A stretch of 64,000 nucleotides of DNA from Siphonodentalium dalli (taxonomy: Eukaryota > Mollusca > Scaphopoda > Gadilida > Siphonodentaliidae). The position numbers were made by a program, and so were the translations under genes. Position 1 is the stretch's first letter, and every line of letters begins with the position of its first letter. Shown here in pieces: positions 11,801 to 27,550 of this stretch. The stretch covers positions 4,836,001 through 4,900,000 of the forward strand of contig CP136062.1 of the NCBI GenBank assembly GCA_032622095.1, read 5' to 3'. A model generated the notes under the pieces. It ran no database searches, was not told the origin of the DNA, and saw only the letters and a list, made by a program, of their open reading frames with translations.

Positions 11801-14800
11801 GGGTTAATGCTGGACCAGCAGAGCTACCCGTCATGAAAGGGTTAATGCTGCACCAGCACAGATCCCATCATAAAATAGTTAATGCTGCACCAACGCAGCT
11901 CCCGTCATGAAATAATTAATGCTGCACCAGCGCAGCTCCCGTCATGAATGGGTTTAATGCTACACCAACGCAGCTCCCGTCATGAAATAATTAATGCTGC
12001 ACCAGCGCAGCTCCCGCCATGAAATAGTTAATGCTGCACCAACGCGGGCTCCCATCATCAAATAATTAATGCTGCACCAACGCAGCTCCCTTCATGAAAT
12101 AACTAATGCTGCAACAAATGCTACACCAACGCAGCTCCCGTCATGAAATAATTAATGCTGCACCAGCGCAACTCCCGCCATGAAATAGTTAATGCTGCAC
12201 GAAGCGGGCTGCCATCATCAAATAATTAATGCTGCACCAACGCAGCTCCTTTCATGAAATAATTAATGCTGCACTAACGCAGCTCCCGTCATGAAAGAGT
12301 TAATGCTGCACCAACGCAGCTCCCATCATCAAATAATTAACGCTGCACCAACGCAACTCCCGTCATGAAATGTATTAGTACTGCACCAGCGCAGCTCCCG
12401 TCATGAAAGAGTCAATGCTGCAACAATGCAGCTCCCTTCATGAAATAATTAATGCTGCACCACGGCAGCCCCGTCCTGAAATAATTAATGATGCACCAGC
12501 ACAGCTCCCGTCATGAAATAGTTGATACTGCACCAACGCAGTTCCCTTCTTGAAATAGTTAATGCTGCACCAACCCAGCTCCCGTCATCAAATAATTAAT
12601 GCTGCACCAGCACAGCTCCCGTCACCAAAGGGTTAATGCTGCACCAACGCAGCTCCCGTCATGAAAGGGTTAATGCTGCACCAACGCAGCTCCCATCATC
12701 AAATAACTAATGTTGCACCAACGCAGCTCCCGTCATGAAATAATTAATGCTGCACCAGCGCAGAACGCAGCTCCCATCATCAAATATTTAATGCTGCACC
12801 AACGGAGCTCCCTTCATGAAATAACTAATGCTGCAACAACGCAACTGTCGTCATGGTCCCACCATGGAAGGGTTAATGCTGGACCAGCAGAGCTACCCGT
12901 CATGAAAGGGTTAATGGTGCACCAGCACAGATCCCATCATAAAATAGTTAAAGCTGCACCAACGCAGCTCCCGTCATGAAATAATTAATGCTGCACCAGC
13001 GCAGCTCCCGTCATGAATGAGTTAATGCTGCACCAACGCAGCTCCCGTCATTAAATAATTAATGCTGCACCAGCACAAATCCCGTCATGAAAGAATTAAT
13101 GCTGCATCAGCGCAGATCCCGTCATGAAATGGTTAATACTCCACCAACACAGCTCCCGTCATAAAAAGGTTAATGCTGCTCCAGCACAGCTCCCATCATG
13201 AAATAATTAATGCTGCCCAACGCAGCTCCAGTCATGAAAGACTTGATGTTGCCCCAATGCAGCTCCCATCATCAAATAACTAATGCTGCACCATCGCAGC
13301 TCCCGTCATGAAATAATTAATGCTGCACCAGCGCAGCTCCCATCAGCAAATAATTAATGTTGCACTAACGCAGCTCCCGCCATGAAAGAGTTAATGCTGC
13401 ACCAACGCAGCTCCCATAATCAAATAATTAATGCTGCACTAACGCTGCTCCCGTCATGAAAGAGTTAATGCTGCACCAACGCAGCTCCCATAATCAAATA
13501 ATTATTTCTGCACTAACGCAGCTCCCGTCATGAAATAGTTTATGCTGCACCAACGCAGCTCCCATCATCAAATAATTAACGCTGCACCAACGCAACTGCC
13601 GTCATGAAATGTATTAATACTGCACCAGCGCAGCTCCCGTCATGAAAGAGTCAATGTGGCACCAACGCAGCTCCCGTCATAAAAAGGTTAATGCTGCACC
13701 AGCACAGCTCCCATCATGAAAGAATTAATGCTGCCCAACGCAGCTCCCGTCATGAAAGAATTAATGCTGCCCCAACGCAGCTCCCGTCATGAATGGGTAA
13801 ATGCTGCACCAACGCAGCTCCCATCATCAAATACATAATGCTGCACCAACGCAGCTCCCGTCATGAAATAATTAATGCTGCACCAACGCAGCTCCCATCA
13901 TCAAATAATTAACGCTGCACCAACACAACTGCCGTCATGAAATGTATTAATACTGCACCAGCGCAGCTCCCGTCATGAAAGAGTCAATGTGGCACCAACG
14001 CAGCTCCCGTCATAAAAAGGTTAATGCTGCACCAGCACAGCTCCCATCATGAAAGAATTAATGCTGCCCAACGCAGCTCCCATCATGAAAGAATTAATGC
14101 TGCCCAACGCAGCTCCCGTCATGAAAGAATTAATGCTGCCCCAACGCAGCTCCCGTCATGAATGGGTAAATGCTACACCAGCGCAGCTCCCATCATCAAA
14201 TAAATAATGCTGCACCAACGCAGCTCCCGTCATGAAATAATTAATGCTGCACAAGCGCAGCTGCTATCAGCAAATAATTAATGCTGCACCAACGCAGCTC
14301 CCGTCATGAAATAGTTAAAGCTGCACCAACGCAGCTCCCATAATCAAATAATTAATGCTGCACTAACGCAGCTCCCGTCATGAAAGAGTTAATGCTGCAC
14401 CAACGCAGCTCCCATCATCAAATAATTAACGCTGCACCAACGCAACTCCCGTCATGAAATGTGTTAATACTGCACCAGCGCAGTCCTGAACTAATTAATG
14501 GTGCACCAGCGCAGCTCCCGTCATGAAATAGTTAATGCTGCACCAACGCAGCTCCCGTCATGAAATATTTAATGCTGCACCAACGCAGCTCCCGTCATGA
14601 AAGAGTTAATGCTGCACCAATGCAGCTGCCATCATCAAATAATTAATGCTGCACCAACGCAGCTCCCGTCATGAAATAATTAATGCTGCCCCAGCTCAGC
14701 TCCCGTCATGAAAAAGTTAATGCTGCACCAACGCAGCTCCCGTCATCAAATAATTAATGCTGCACCAGCGCAGCTCCCGTCATGAGAGAGTTAATGCTGC

Positions 14801-17800
14801 ACCAACGCGTAGCTCCCATCATCAACGCGGCTCCCATCATCAAATAATTAATGCTGCACCAACGCAGCTCCCGTCATGAAATAATTAATGCTGCACCAGC
14901 GCAGCTCCCGTCACGAAAGAGTTAATGCTGCACCAACGCAGCTCCCATCATCAAATATTTAATGCTGCGCCAACGCAGCTCCCTTCATGAAATAACTAAT
15001 CCTACACCAACTCAACTACCATCATGGAAGAGTTAATGCTGCTCCAGCACAGCTCCCCGTCATGAAAGGGTGAATGCTGCCCAGCACAGCTCCCGTCGTG
15101 AAATAGTTAATGCTGCACCAACGCAGCTCCCATTATCAAATAATTAACGCTGCACCAACGCAGCTCCCGTCATGAAGTGTATTAATACTGCACCAGCGCA
15201 GCTCCCGTCATGAAAGAGTTATTGCTGCATAAATGCAGCTCCCATCATTAAATAATTAATGCTGCACCAACGCAGCTCCCGTCATGAAATAATTAATGCT
15301 GCACCAGCGCAGCTCCCGTCATGAAATAATTAATGATGCACCAACGCAGCTCCCGTCATGAAATAATTAATTCTGCACCAGCCCAGCTCCCGTCATGAAA
15401 TAGTTAACGCTGCACCCACGCAGCTCCCGTCAAGAAATTATTAATGATGCACCAACGCAGCTCCCGTCATGAAATAATTAATGCTGCACCAGCTCAGCTC
15501 CCGTCATGAAAGAGTTAACGCTGCACCAACGCAGCTCCCATCATCAAATAATTAATGATGCACCAATGCAGCTCCCGTCATGAAAGAGTTAATGCTGCAT
15601 CAACGCAGCTCCCATCATCAAATAATTAATGCTGCACCACGCAGCTCCCGTCATGAAAGAGTTAATTATGCATCAACGCAGCTCCCATATTCAAATAATT
15701 AATGCTGCACCAACGCAGCTCCCGTCATGAATGGGTTAATGCTACACCAACGCAGTTCCCATCAGCAAATAATTAATGCTGCACCAACGCAGCTCCCGTC
15801 ATGAATGGGTAAATGCTACACCAACGCAGCTCCCGTCATGAAATAATTAATGCTGCACCAGCGCAACTCCCGCCATGAAATAGTTAATGCTGCACCAACG
15901 CGGGCTCCCATCATCAAATAATTAATGCTGCACCAACGCAGCTCCCTTCATGAAATAATTAATGCTGCACCAGCGCAGCTTCCGCCATGAAAGAGTTAAT
16001 GCTGCACCAACGCAGCTCCCATCATCAAATATTTAATGCTGCACCAACGCAGCTCCCTTCATGAAATAACTAATGCTGCAACAACGCAACTGTCGTCATG
16101 GTCCCACCATGGAAGGGTTAATGCTGGACCAGCAAAGCTACCCGTCATGAAAGGGTTAGTGCTGCACCAGCACAGATCCCATCATAATATAGTTAATGCT
16201 GCACCAACGCAGCTCCCGTCATGACATAGTTAATGCTGCACCAGCGCAGGTCCCGTCATGAATGAGTTAATGCTGCACCAACGCAGCTCCCGTCATTGAA
16301 TAATTAATGCTGCACCAGCACAGATCCCGTCATGAAAGAATTAATGCTGCGTCAGCGCAGATCCCGTCATGAAATGGTTAATACTCCACCAACACAGCTC
16401 CCGTCATAAAAAGGTTAATGCTGCACTAGCACAGCTCCCATCATGAAATAATTAATGCAGCTCCAGTCATGAAAGACTTGATGTTGCCCCAATGCAGCTC
16501 CCATCATCAAATAACTAATGTTGCACGAACGCAGCTCCCGTCATGAAATAATTAATGCTGCACCAGCGTAGCTCCCGTCACGAAAGAGTTATTGCTGCAC
16601 CGACGCAGCTCCCATCATCAAATATTTAATGCTGCACCAACGCAGCTCCCTTCATGAAATAACTAATCCTACTCCAACTCAACTACCGTCATGGAAGAGT
16701 TAATGCTGCTCCAGCACAGCTCCCCGTCATGAAAGGGTTAATGCTGCCCAGCACAGCTCCCGTCATGACATAATTAATGCTGCACCAACGCAGCTCCCAT
16801 CATCAAATAATTAACGCTGCACCAACGCAACTCCCGTCATGAAATGTATTAATACTGCACCAGCGAAGCTCCCGTCATGAAAGAGTCAATGTGGCACCAA
16901 CGCAGCTCCCGTCATAAAAAGGTTAATGCTGCACCAGCACAGCTCCCATCATGAAAGAATTAATGCTGCCCAACGCAGCTCCCGTCATGAAATAATTAAT
17001 GCTGCCCCAACGCAGCTCCCGTCATGAATGGGTAAATGCTACACCAACGCAGCTCTCATCATCAAATAAATAATGCTGCACCAACGCAGCTCCCGTCATG
17101 AAATAGTTAATGCTGCACCAAAGCAGCTCCCATCATCAAATAATTAACGCTGCACCAACGCAACTCCCGTCATGAAATGTATTAATACTGCACCCGCGCA
17201 GTCCTGAAATAATTAATGGTGCACCAGCGCAGCTCCCGTCATGAAATAGTTAATGCTGCACCAACGCAGCTCCCGTCATGAAATATTTAATGCTGCACCA
17301 ACGCAGCTCCCGTCATAAAAGAGTTAATGCTGCACCAATGCAGCTCCCATCATCAAATAATTAATGCTGCACCAACGCAGCTCCCTTCATGAAATTATTA
17401 ATGCGGCACCAGCTCAGCTCCCGTTATGAAAGAGTTAATGCTGCACCAACGCAGCTCCCGTCATCAAATAATTAATGCTGCACCAGCGCAGCTCCCGTCA
17501 TGAGAGAGTTAATGCTGCACCAACGCGTAGCTCCCATCATCAACGCAGCTCCCATCATCAAATAATTAATGCTGCACCAACGCAGCTCCCGTCATGAAAT
17601 AATTAATGCTGCACCAGCGCAGCTCCCGTCATGAATAAGTTAATGATGCACCAACGCAGCTCCCGTCATGAAAGAATTAATGCTGCATCAGCGCAGATCC
17701 CGTCATGAAATGGTTAATACTCCACCAACACAGCTCCCGTCATAAAAAGGTTAATGCTGCTCCAGCACAGCTCCCATCATGAAATAATTAATGCTGCCCA

Positions 17801-17999
17801 ACGCAGCTCCAGTCATGAAAGACTTGATGTTGCCCCAATGCAGCTCCCATCATCAAATAACTAATGCTGCACCAACGCAGCTCCCGTCATGAAATAATTA
17901 ATGCTGCACCAGCGCAGCTCCCATCAGCAAATAATTAATGCTGCACTAACGCAGCTCCCGCCATGAAAGAGTTAATGCTGCACCAACGCAGCTCCATAA

Positions 18000-20900
18000 T
18001 CAAATAAATAATGCTGCACTAACGCAGCTCCCATCATGACAGAGTTAATGCTGCACCAACGCAGCTCCCATAATCAAATAATTATTTCTGCACTAACGCA
18101 GCTCCCGTCATGAAAGAGTTTATGCTGAACCAACGCAGCTCCCATCATCAAATAATTAACGCTGCACCAACGCAACTCCCGTCATGAAATGTATTAATAC
18201 TGCACCAGCGCAGCTCCCGTCATGAAAGAGTCAATGTGGCACCAATGCAGCTCCCGTCATAAAAAGGTTAATGCTGCACCAGCACAGCTCCCATCATGAA
18301 AGAATTAATGCTGCCCAACGCAGCCCCCGTCATGAAAGAATTAATGCTGCCCCAACGCAGCTCCCGTCATGAATAGGTAAATGCTACACCAACGCAGCTC
18401 CCATCATCAAATAAATAAAGCTGCACCAACGCAGCTCCCGTCATGAAATAATTAATGCTGCACAAGCGCAGCTCCCATCAGCAAATAATTAATGCTGCAC
18501 CAACGCAGCTCCCGTCATGAAATAGTTAATGCTGCACCAACGCAGCTCCCATAATCAAATAATTAATGCTGCACTAACGCAGCTCCCGTCATGAAATAGT
18601 TAATGCTGCACCAACGCAGCTCCCATCATCAAATAATTAACGCTGCACCAACGCAACTCCCGTCATGAAATGTATTAATACTGCACCAGCGCAGTCCTGA
18701 AATAATTAATGGTGCACCAGCGCAGCTCCCGTCATGAAATAGTTAATGCTGCACCAACGCAGCTCCCGTCATGAAATATTTTATGCTGCACCAACGCAGC
18801 TCCCGTCATGAAAGAGTTAATGCTGCACCAATGCAGCTCCCATCATCAAATAATTAATGCTGCACCAACGCAGCTCCCGTCATGAAATAATTAATGCTGC
18901 ACCAGATCAGCTCCCGTCATGAAAGAGTTAATGCTGCACCAACGCAGCTCCCGTCATCAAATAATTAATGCTGTACCAGCGCAGCTCCCGTCATGAGAGA
19001 GTTAATGCTGCACCAACGCGTAGCTCCCATCATCAACGCAGCTCCCGTCATCAAATAATTAATGCTGCACCAACGCAGCTCCCGTCATGAAATAATTAAT
19101 GCTGCACCAGCGCAGCTCCCGTCACGAAAGAGTTAATGCTGCACCAACGCAGCTCCCATCATCAAATATTTAATGCTGCACCAACGCAGCTCCCTTCATG
19201 AAATAACTAATCCTACACCAACTCAACTACCGTCATGGAAGAGTTAATGCTGCTCCAGCACAGCTCCCCGTCATGAAAGGGTTAATGCCCAGCACAGCTC
19301 CCGTCGTGAAATAGTTAATGCTGCACCAACGCAGCTCCCATTATCAAATAATTAACGCTGCACCAACGCAGCTCCCGTCATTAAGTGTATTAATACTGCA
19401 CCAGCGCAGCTCCCGTTATGAAAGAGTTATTGCTGCATAAATGCAGCTCCCATCATTAAATAATTAATGCTGCACCAACGCAGCTCCCGTTATGAAATAA
19501 TTATTGATGCACCAGCGCAGCTCCCGTCATGAAATAATGAATGATGCACCAACGCAGCTCCCGTCATGAAATAATTAATGCTGCACCAGCTCAGCTCCCG
19601 TCACGAAAGAGTTAACGCTGCACCAACGCAGCTCCCATCATCAAATAATTAATGCTGCATCAGCGCAGCTCCCGTCATGAAATTATTAATGATTCACCAA
19701 CGCAGCTCCGTCATGAAATAATTAATGCTGCACCAGCTCAGCTCCCGTCATGAAAGAGTTAACGCTGCACCAACGCAGCTTCCATCATCAAATAATTAAT
19801 GATGCACCAATGCAGCTCCCGTCATGAAAGAGTTAATGCTGCATCAAGGCAGCTCCCATCATCAAATAATTAATGCTGCACCACGCAGCTCCCGTCATGA
19901 AAGAGTTAATTCTGCATCAACGCAGCTCCCATATTCAAATAATTAATGCTGCACCAACGCAGCTCCCGTCATGAATGGGTTAATGCTACACCAACGCAGT
20001 TCCCATCAGCAAATAATTAATGCTGCACCAACGCAGCTCCCGTCATCAATGGGTAAATGCTACACCAACGCAGCTCCCGTCATGAAATAATTAATGTGCA
20101 CCAGCGCAACTCCCGCCATGAAATAGTTAATGCTGCACCAACGCGGGCTCCCATCATCAAATAATTAATGCTGCACCAACGCAGCTCCCTTCATGAAATA
20201 ATTAATGCTGCACCAGCGCAGCTCCCGTCATGAAAGAGTTAATGCTGCACCAACGCAGCTCCCATCATCAAATATTTAATGCTGCACCAACGCAGCTCCC
20301 TTCATGAAATAACTAATACTGCAACAACGCAACTGTCGTCATGGTCCCACCATGGAAGGGTTAATGCTGGACCAGCAAAGCTACCCGTCATGAAAGGGTT
20401 AATGCTGCACCAGCACAGATCCCATCATAATATAGTTAATGCTGCACCAACGCAGCTACCGTCATGAAATAATTAATGCTGCACCAGCGCAGTTCCCGTC
20501 ATGAATGAGTTAATGCTGCACCAACGCAGCTCCCGTCATTGAATAATTAATGCTGCACCAGCACAGATCCCGTCATGAAAGAATTAATGCTGCGTCAGCG
20601 CAGATCCCGTCATGAAATGGTTAATACTCCACCAACACAGCTCCCGTCATAAAAAGGTTAATGCTGCACCAGCACAGCTCCCATCATGAAATAATTAATG
20701 CAGCTCCAGTCATGAAAGACTTGATGTTGCCCGAATGCAGCTCCCATCATCAAATAACTAATGCTGCACCAACGCAGCTCCCGTCATGAAATAATTAATG
20801 CTGCACCAGCGCAGCTCCCGTCACGAAAGAGTTATTGCTGCACCAACGCAGCTCCCATCATCAAATATTTAATGCTGCACCAACGCAGCTCCCTTCATGA

Positions 20901-23900
20901 TATAACTAATCCTACTCCAACTCAACTACCGTCATGGATGAGTTAATGCTGCTCCAGCACAGCTCCCCGTCATGAAAGGGTTAATGCTGCCCAGCACAGC
21001 TTCCGTCGTGAAATAGTTAATGCTGCACCAACGCAGCTCCCATTATCAAATAATTAACGCTGCACCAACGCAGCTCCCGTCATGAAATGTATTAATACTG
21101 CACCAGCGCAGCTCCCATCAGCAAATAATTAATGATGCACCAACGTAGCTCCCGTCATGAAATAATAAATGCTGCACCAGCTCAGCTCCCGTCATGAAAG
21201 AGTTAACGCTGCACCAACGCAGCTCCCGTCATCAAATAATTAATGCTGCATCAGCGCAGCTCCGGTCATGAAATTATTAATGATGCACCAAGGCAGCTCC
21301 CTTCATGAAAGAGTTAATGCTGCACCACGCAGCTCCCGTCATGAAAGAGTTAATTCTGCATCAACGCAGCTCCAACATCAAATAATTAATGCTGCACCAA
21401 CGCAGCTCCCGTCATGAAAGGGTTAATGCTACACCAACGCAGCTCCCATCAGCAAATAATTAATGCTGCACCAACGCAGCTCCCGTCATCAATGGGTAAA
21501 TGCTACACCAACGCAGCTCCCGTCATGAAATAATTAATGATGCACCAGCGCAACTCCCGCCATGAAATAGTTAATGCTGCACCAACGCGGGCTCCCATCA
21601 TCAAATAAATAATGCTGCACCAACGCAGCTCCCTTCGTGAAATAATTAATGCTGCACTAACGCAGCTCCCGTCATGAAAGAGTTAATGCTGCACCAACGC
21701 AGCTCCCATCATCAAATAATTAACGCTGCACCAACGCAACTCCCGTCATCAAATGTATTAATACTGCACCAGCGCAGCTCCCGTCATGAAAGAGTCAATG
21801 CTGCAACAATGCAGCTCCCTTCATGAAATAATTAATGCTGCACCACGGCAGCCCCGTCCTGAAATAATTAATGGTGCACCAGCGCAGCTCCCGTCATGAA
21901 ATAGTTAATACTGCACCAACGCAGTTCCCTTCATGAAATAGTTAATGCTGCACCAACGCAGCTCCCGTCATCAAATAATTAATGCTGCACCAGCACAAAT
22001 CCCGTCACCAAAGGGTTAATGCTGCACCAACGCAGCTCCCGTCATGAAAGGGTTAATGCTGCACCAACGCAGCTCCCATCATCAAATAACTAATGTTGCA
22101 CCAACGCAGCTCCCGTCATGAAATAATTAATGCTGCACCAGCGCAGCTCCCATCATCAAATAATTAATGCTGCCCCAACGCAGCTCCCGCCATGAAATAG
22201 TTAATGCTGCACCAACGCGGGTTCCCATCATCAAATAATTAATGCTGCACCAACGCAGCTCCCTTCATGAAATAATTAATGCTGCACCAGCGAAGCTCCC
22301 GTCATGAAAGAGTTAATGCTGCACCAACGCAGCTCCCATCATCAAATATTTAATGCTGCACCAACGCAGCTCCCTTCATGAAATAACTAATGCTGCAACA
22401 ACGTAACTGTCGTCATGTTCCCACCATGGAAGGGTTAATGCTGGACCAGCAGAGCTACCCGTCATGAAAGGGTTAATGCTGCACCAGCACAGATCCCATC
22501 ATAAAATAGTTAATGCTGCACCAACGCAGCTCCCGTCATGAAATAATTAATGCTGCACCAGCGCAGCTCCCGTCATGAATGGGTGTAATGCTACAGCAAC
22601 GCAGCTCCCGTCATGAAATAATTAATACTGCACCGGCACAGCTCCCGGCATGAAATAGTTAATGCTGCACCAACGCGGGCTCCCATCATCAAATGATTAA
22701 TGCTGCACCAACGCAGCTCCCTTCACGAAATAACTAATGCTGCAACAACGCAACTGTCGTCATGGTCCCACCATGGAAGGGTTAATGCTGGACCAGCAGA
22801 GCTACCCGTCATGAAAGGGTTAATGGTGCACCAGCACAGATCCCATCATAAAATAGTTAATGCTGCACCAACGCAGCTCCCGTCATGAAATAATTAATGC
22901 TGCACCAGCGCAGCTCCCGTCATGAATGAGTTAATGCTGCACCAACGCAGCTCCCGTCATTAAATAATTAATGCTGCACCAGCACAGATCCCGTCATGAA
23001 AGAATTAATGCTGCATCAGCGCAGATCCCGTCATGAAATGGTTAATACTCCACCAACACAGCTCCCGTCATAAAAAGGTTAATGCTGCTCCAGCACAGCT
23101 CCCATCATGAAATAATTAATGCTGCCCAACGCAGCTCCAGTCATGAAAGACTTGATGTTGCCCCAATGCAGCTCCCATCATCAAATAACTAATGCTGCAC
23201 CAACGCAGCTCCCGTCATGAAATAATTAATGCTGCACCAGCGCAGCTCCCATCAGCAAATAATTAATGCTGCACTAACGCAGCTCCCGCCATGAAAGAGT
23301 TAATGCTGCACCAACGCAGCTCCCATAATCAAATAATTATTTCTGCACTAACGCAGCTCCCGTCATGAAAGAGTTTATGCTGCACCAACGCAGCTCCCAT
23401 CATCAAATAATTAACGCTGCACCAACGCAACTCCCGTCATGAAATGTATTAATACTGCACCAGCGCAGCTCCCGTCATGAAAGAGTCAATGTGGCACCAA
23501 CGCAGCTCCCGTCATAAAAAGGTTAATGCTGCACCAGCACAGCTCCCATCATGAAAGAATTAATGCTGCCCAACGCAGCTCCCGTCATGAAAGAATTAAT
23601 GCTGCCCCAACGCAGCTCCCGTCATGAATGGGTAAATGCAACACCAACGCAGCTCCCATCATCAAATAAATAATGCTGCACCAACGCAGCTCCCGTCATG
23701 AAATAATTAATGATGCAAAAGCGCAGCTCCCATCAGCAAATAATTAATGCTGCACCAACGCAGCTCCCGTCATGAAATAGTTAATGCTGCACCAACGCAG
23801 ATCCCATAATCAAATAATTAATGCTGCACTAACGCAGCTCCCGTCATGAAAGAGTTAATGCTGCACCAACGCAGCTCCCATCATCAAATAATTAACGCTG

Positions 23901-26900
23901 CACCAACGCAACTCCCGTCATGAAATGTATTAATACTGCACCAGCGCAGTCCTGAAATAATTAATGGTGCACCAGCGCAGCTCCCGTCATGAAATAGTTA
24001 ATGCTGCACCAACGCAGCTCCCGTCATGGAATATTTAATGCTGCACTAACGCAGCTCCCGTCATGAAAGAGTTAATGCTGCACCAATGCAGCTCCCATCA
24101 TCAAATAATTAATACTGCACCAACGCAGCTCCCGTCATGAAATAATTAATGCTGCACCAGCTCAGCTCCCGTCATGAAAGAGTTAATGCTGCACCAACGC
24201 AGCTCCCGTCATCAAATAATTAGTGCTGCACCAGCGCAGCTCCCGTCATGAGAGAGTTAATGCTGCACCAACGCGTAGCTCCCATCATCAACGCAGCTCC
24301 CATCATCAAATAATTAATGCTGCACCAACGCAGCTCCCGTCATGAAATAATTAATGCTGCACCAGCGCAGCTCCCGTCACGAAAGAGTTAATGCTGCACC
24401 AACGCAGCTCCCATCATCAAATATTTAATGCTGCACCAACGCAGCTCCCTTCATGAAATAACTAATCCTACACCAACTCAACTACCGTCATGGAAGAGTT
24501 AATGCTGCTCAAGCACAGCTCCCCGTCATGAAAGGGTTAATGCTGCCCAGCACAGCTCCCGTCGTGAAATAGTTAATGCTGCACCAACGCAGCTCCAATT
24601 ATCAAATAAATAACGCTGCACCAACGCAGCTCCCGTCATGAAGTGTATTAATACTGCACCAGCGCAGCTCCCGTCATGAAAGAGTTATTGCTGCATAAAT
24701 GCAGCTCCCATCATTAAATAATTAATGCTGCACCAACGCAGCTCCCGTCATGAAATAACTAATGCTGCACCAGCGCTGCTCTCGTCATGAAATAATTAAT
24801 GATGCACCAACGCAGCTCCCGTCATGAAATAATTAATGCTGCACCAGCTCAGCTCCCGTCATGAAAGAGTTAACGCTGCACCAACGCAGATCCCGTCATG
24901 AAAGAGTTATTGCTGCATAAATGCAGCTCCCATCATTAAATAATTAATGCTGCACCAACGCAGCTCCCATCATCAAATAATTAATGCTGCATGAGCGCAG
25001 CTCCCGTCATGAAATTATTAATGATGCACCAACGCAGCTCCCGTCATGGCATAATTAATGCTGCACCAGCTCAGCTCCCGTCATGAAAGTGTTAACGCTG
25101 CACCAACGCAGCTCCCATCATCAAATAATTAATGATGTGCCAATGCAGCTCCCGTCATGAAAGAGTTAATGCTGCATCAACGCAGCTCTCATCATCAAAT
25201 AATTAATGCTGCACCACGCAGCTCCCGTCATGAAAGAGTTAATTCTGCATCAACTCAGCTCCCATATTCAAATAATTAATGCTGCACCAACGCAGCTCCC
25301 GTCATGAATGGGTTAATGCTACACCAACGCAGTTCCCATCAGCAAATAATTAATGCTGCACCAACGCAGCTCCCGTCATGAATGGGTAAATGCTACACCA
25401 ACGCAGCTCCCGTCATGAAATAATTAATGCTGCACCAGCGCAACTCCCGCCATGAAATAGTTAATGCTGCACCAACGCGGGCTCCCATCATCAAATAATT
25501 AATGCTGCACCAACGCAGCTCCCTTCATGAAATAATTAATGCTGCACCAGCGCAGCTCCCGTCATGAAAGAGTTAATGCTGCACCAACGCAGCTCCCATC
25601 ATCAAATATTTAATGCTGCACCAACGCAGCTCCCTTCATGAAATAACTAATGCTGCAACAACGCAACTGTCGTCATGGTCCCACCATGGAAGGGTTAATT
25701 CTGGACCAGCAAAGCTACCCGTCATGAAAGGGTTAATGCTGCACCAGCACAGATCCCATCATAATATAGTTAATGCTGCACCAGCGCAGCTCCCGTCATG
25801 AATGAGTTAATGCTGCACCAAGTCAGCTCCCGTCATTGAATAATTAATGCTGCACCAGCACAGATCCCGTCATGAAAGAATTAATGCTGCGTCAGCGCAG
25901 ATCCCGTCATGAAATGGTTAATACTCCACCAACACAGCTCCCGTCATGAAAAGGTTAATGCTGCACCAGCACAGCTCCCATCATGAAATAATTAATGCAG
26001 CTCCAGTCATGAAAGACTTGATGTTGCCCCAATGCAGCTCCCATCATCAAATAACTAATGCTGCACCAACGCAGATCCCGTCATGAAATAATTAATGCTG
26101 CACCAGCGCAGCTCCCGTCACGAAAGAGTTATTGCTGCACCAACGCAGATCCCATCATCAAATATTTAATGCTGCACCAACGCAGCTCCCTTCATGAAAT
26201 AACTAATCCTACTCCAACTCAACTACCGTCATGGAAGAGTTAATGCTGCTCCAGCACAGCTCCCCGTCATGAAAGGGTTAATGCTGCCCAGCACAGCTCC
26301 CGTCGTAAAATAGTTAATGATGCACCAACGCAGCTCCCATTATCAAATAATTAACGCTGCACCAACGCAGCTCCCGTCATGAAATGTATTAATACTGCAC
26401 CAGCGCAGCTCCCATCAGCAAATAATTAATGATGCACCAACGTAGCTCCCGTCATGAAATAATAAATGTTGCACCAGCTCAGCTCCCGTCATGAAAGAGT
26501 TAACGCTGCACCAACGCAGCTCCCGTCATCAAATAATTAATGCTGCATCAGCGCAGCTCCGGTTATGAAATTATTAATGATGCACCAACGCAGCTCCAGT
26601 CATGAAATAATTAATGCTGGACCAGCGCAACTCCCGCCATGAAAGAGTTAATGCTGCACCAAAGCAGCTCCCATAATCAAATAATTAATGCTGCACTAAC
26701 GCAGCTCCCGTCATGAAAGAGTTAATGCTGCACCAACGCAGCTCCCATAATCAAATAATTATTTCTGCGCTAACGCAGCTCCCGTCATGAAAGAGTTTAT
26801 GCTGCACCAACGCAGCTCCCATCATTAAATAATTAACGCTGCACCAACGCAACTCCCGTCATGAAATGTATTAATACTGCACCAGCGCAGCTCCCGTCAT

Positions 26901-27550
26901 GAAAGAGTCAATGCTGCACCAACGCAGCTCCCGTCATGAAATAATTAATGCTGCACCAGCGCAGCTCCCGTCATGAATGAGTTAATGCTGCACCAACGCA
27001 GCTCCCGTCGTTAAATAATTAATGCTGCACCAACACAGCTCCCGTCATGAAACAATTAATGCAGCACCAGCGCAGCTCCCGTCATGAAAGGGTTAATACT
27101 GCACCAACACAGCTCCCGTCATAAAAAGGTTAATGCTGCACCAGCACAGCTCCCATCATGAAAGAATTAATGCTGCCCAACGCAGCTCCCGTCATGAACA
27201 AATTAATGCTGCCCCAACGCAGCTTCCGTCATGAATGGGTTAATGCTGCACAAACGCAGCTCCCGTCATGAAATAATTAATGCTGCACCAACGCAACCCC
27301 GTCCTGAACTAATTAATGGTGCACCAGCGCAGCTCCCATCATGAAATAGTTAATGCTGCACCAGCGCAGCTCCCGCCATGAAATAGTTAATGCTGCACCA
27401 ACGCGGGCTCCCATCATCAAATAATTAATGCTGCAGCTCACTTCGTGAAATAATTAATGCTGCACCAGCGCAGCTCCCGTCATGAAAGAGTTAATGCTGC
27501 ACCAGCGCAGTTCCCATCATCAAATATTTAATGCTGCACCAACGCAGCTC
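18000..27550 (+). repeat. Satellite block A, copy 1 (offset ~22.55 kb)
   Basis: This block recurs at about 41000-50400. Marker-monomer spacings 2075, 348, 2914 here match 2075, 347, 2909 in the other copy. Private variants match too: AAATAAATAAAG near 18412 and 41330, GCATGAGCGCAG near 24990 and 47540, and two coupled CAGATCCC changes near 26070-26150 and 48660-48740. Offset is 22550-22554 over most of the block. It rises by 37 (one lost unit near 25800) and then by a further ~220 bp, a deletion near 26620. Edges are approximate. Confidence 0.85.
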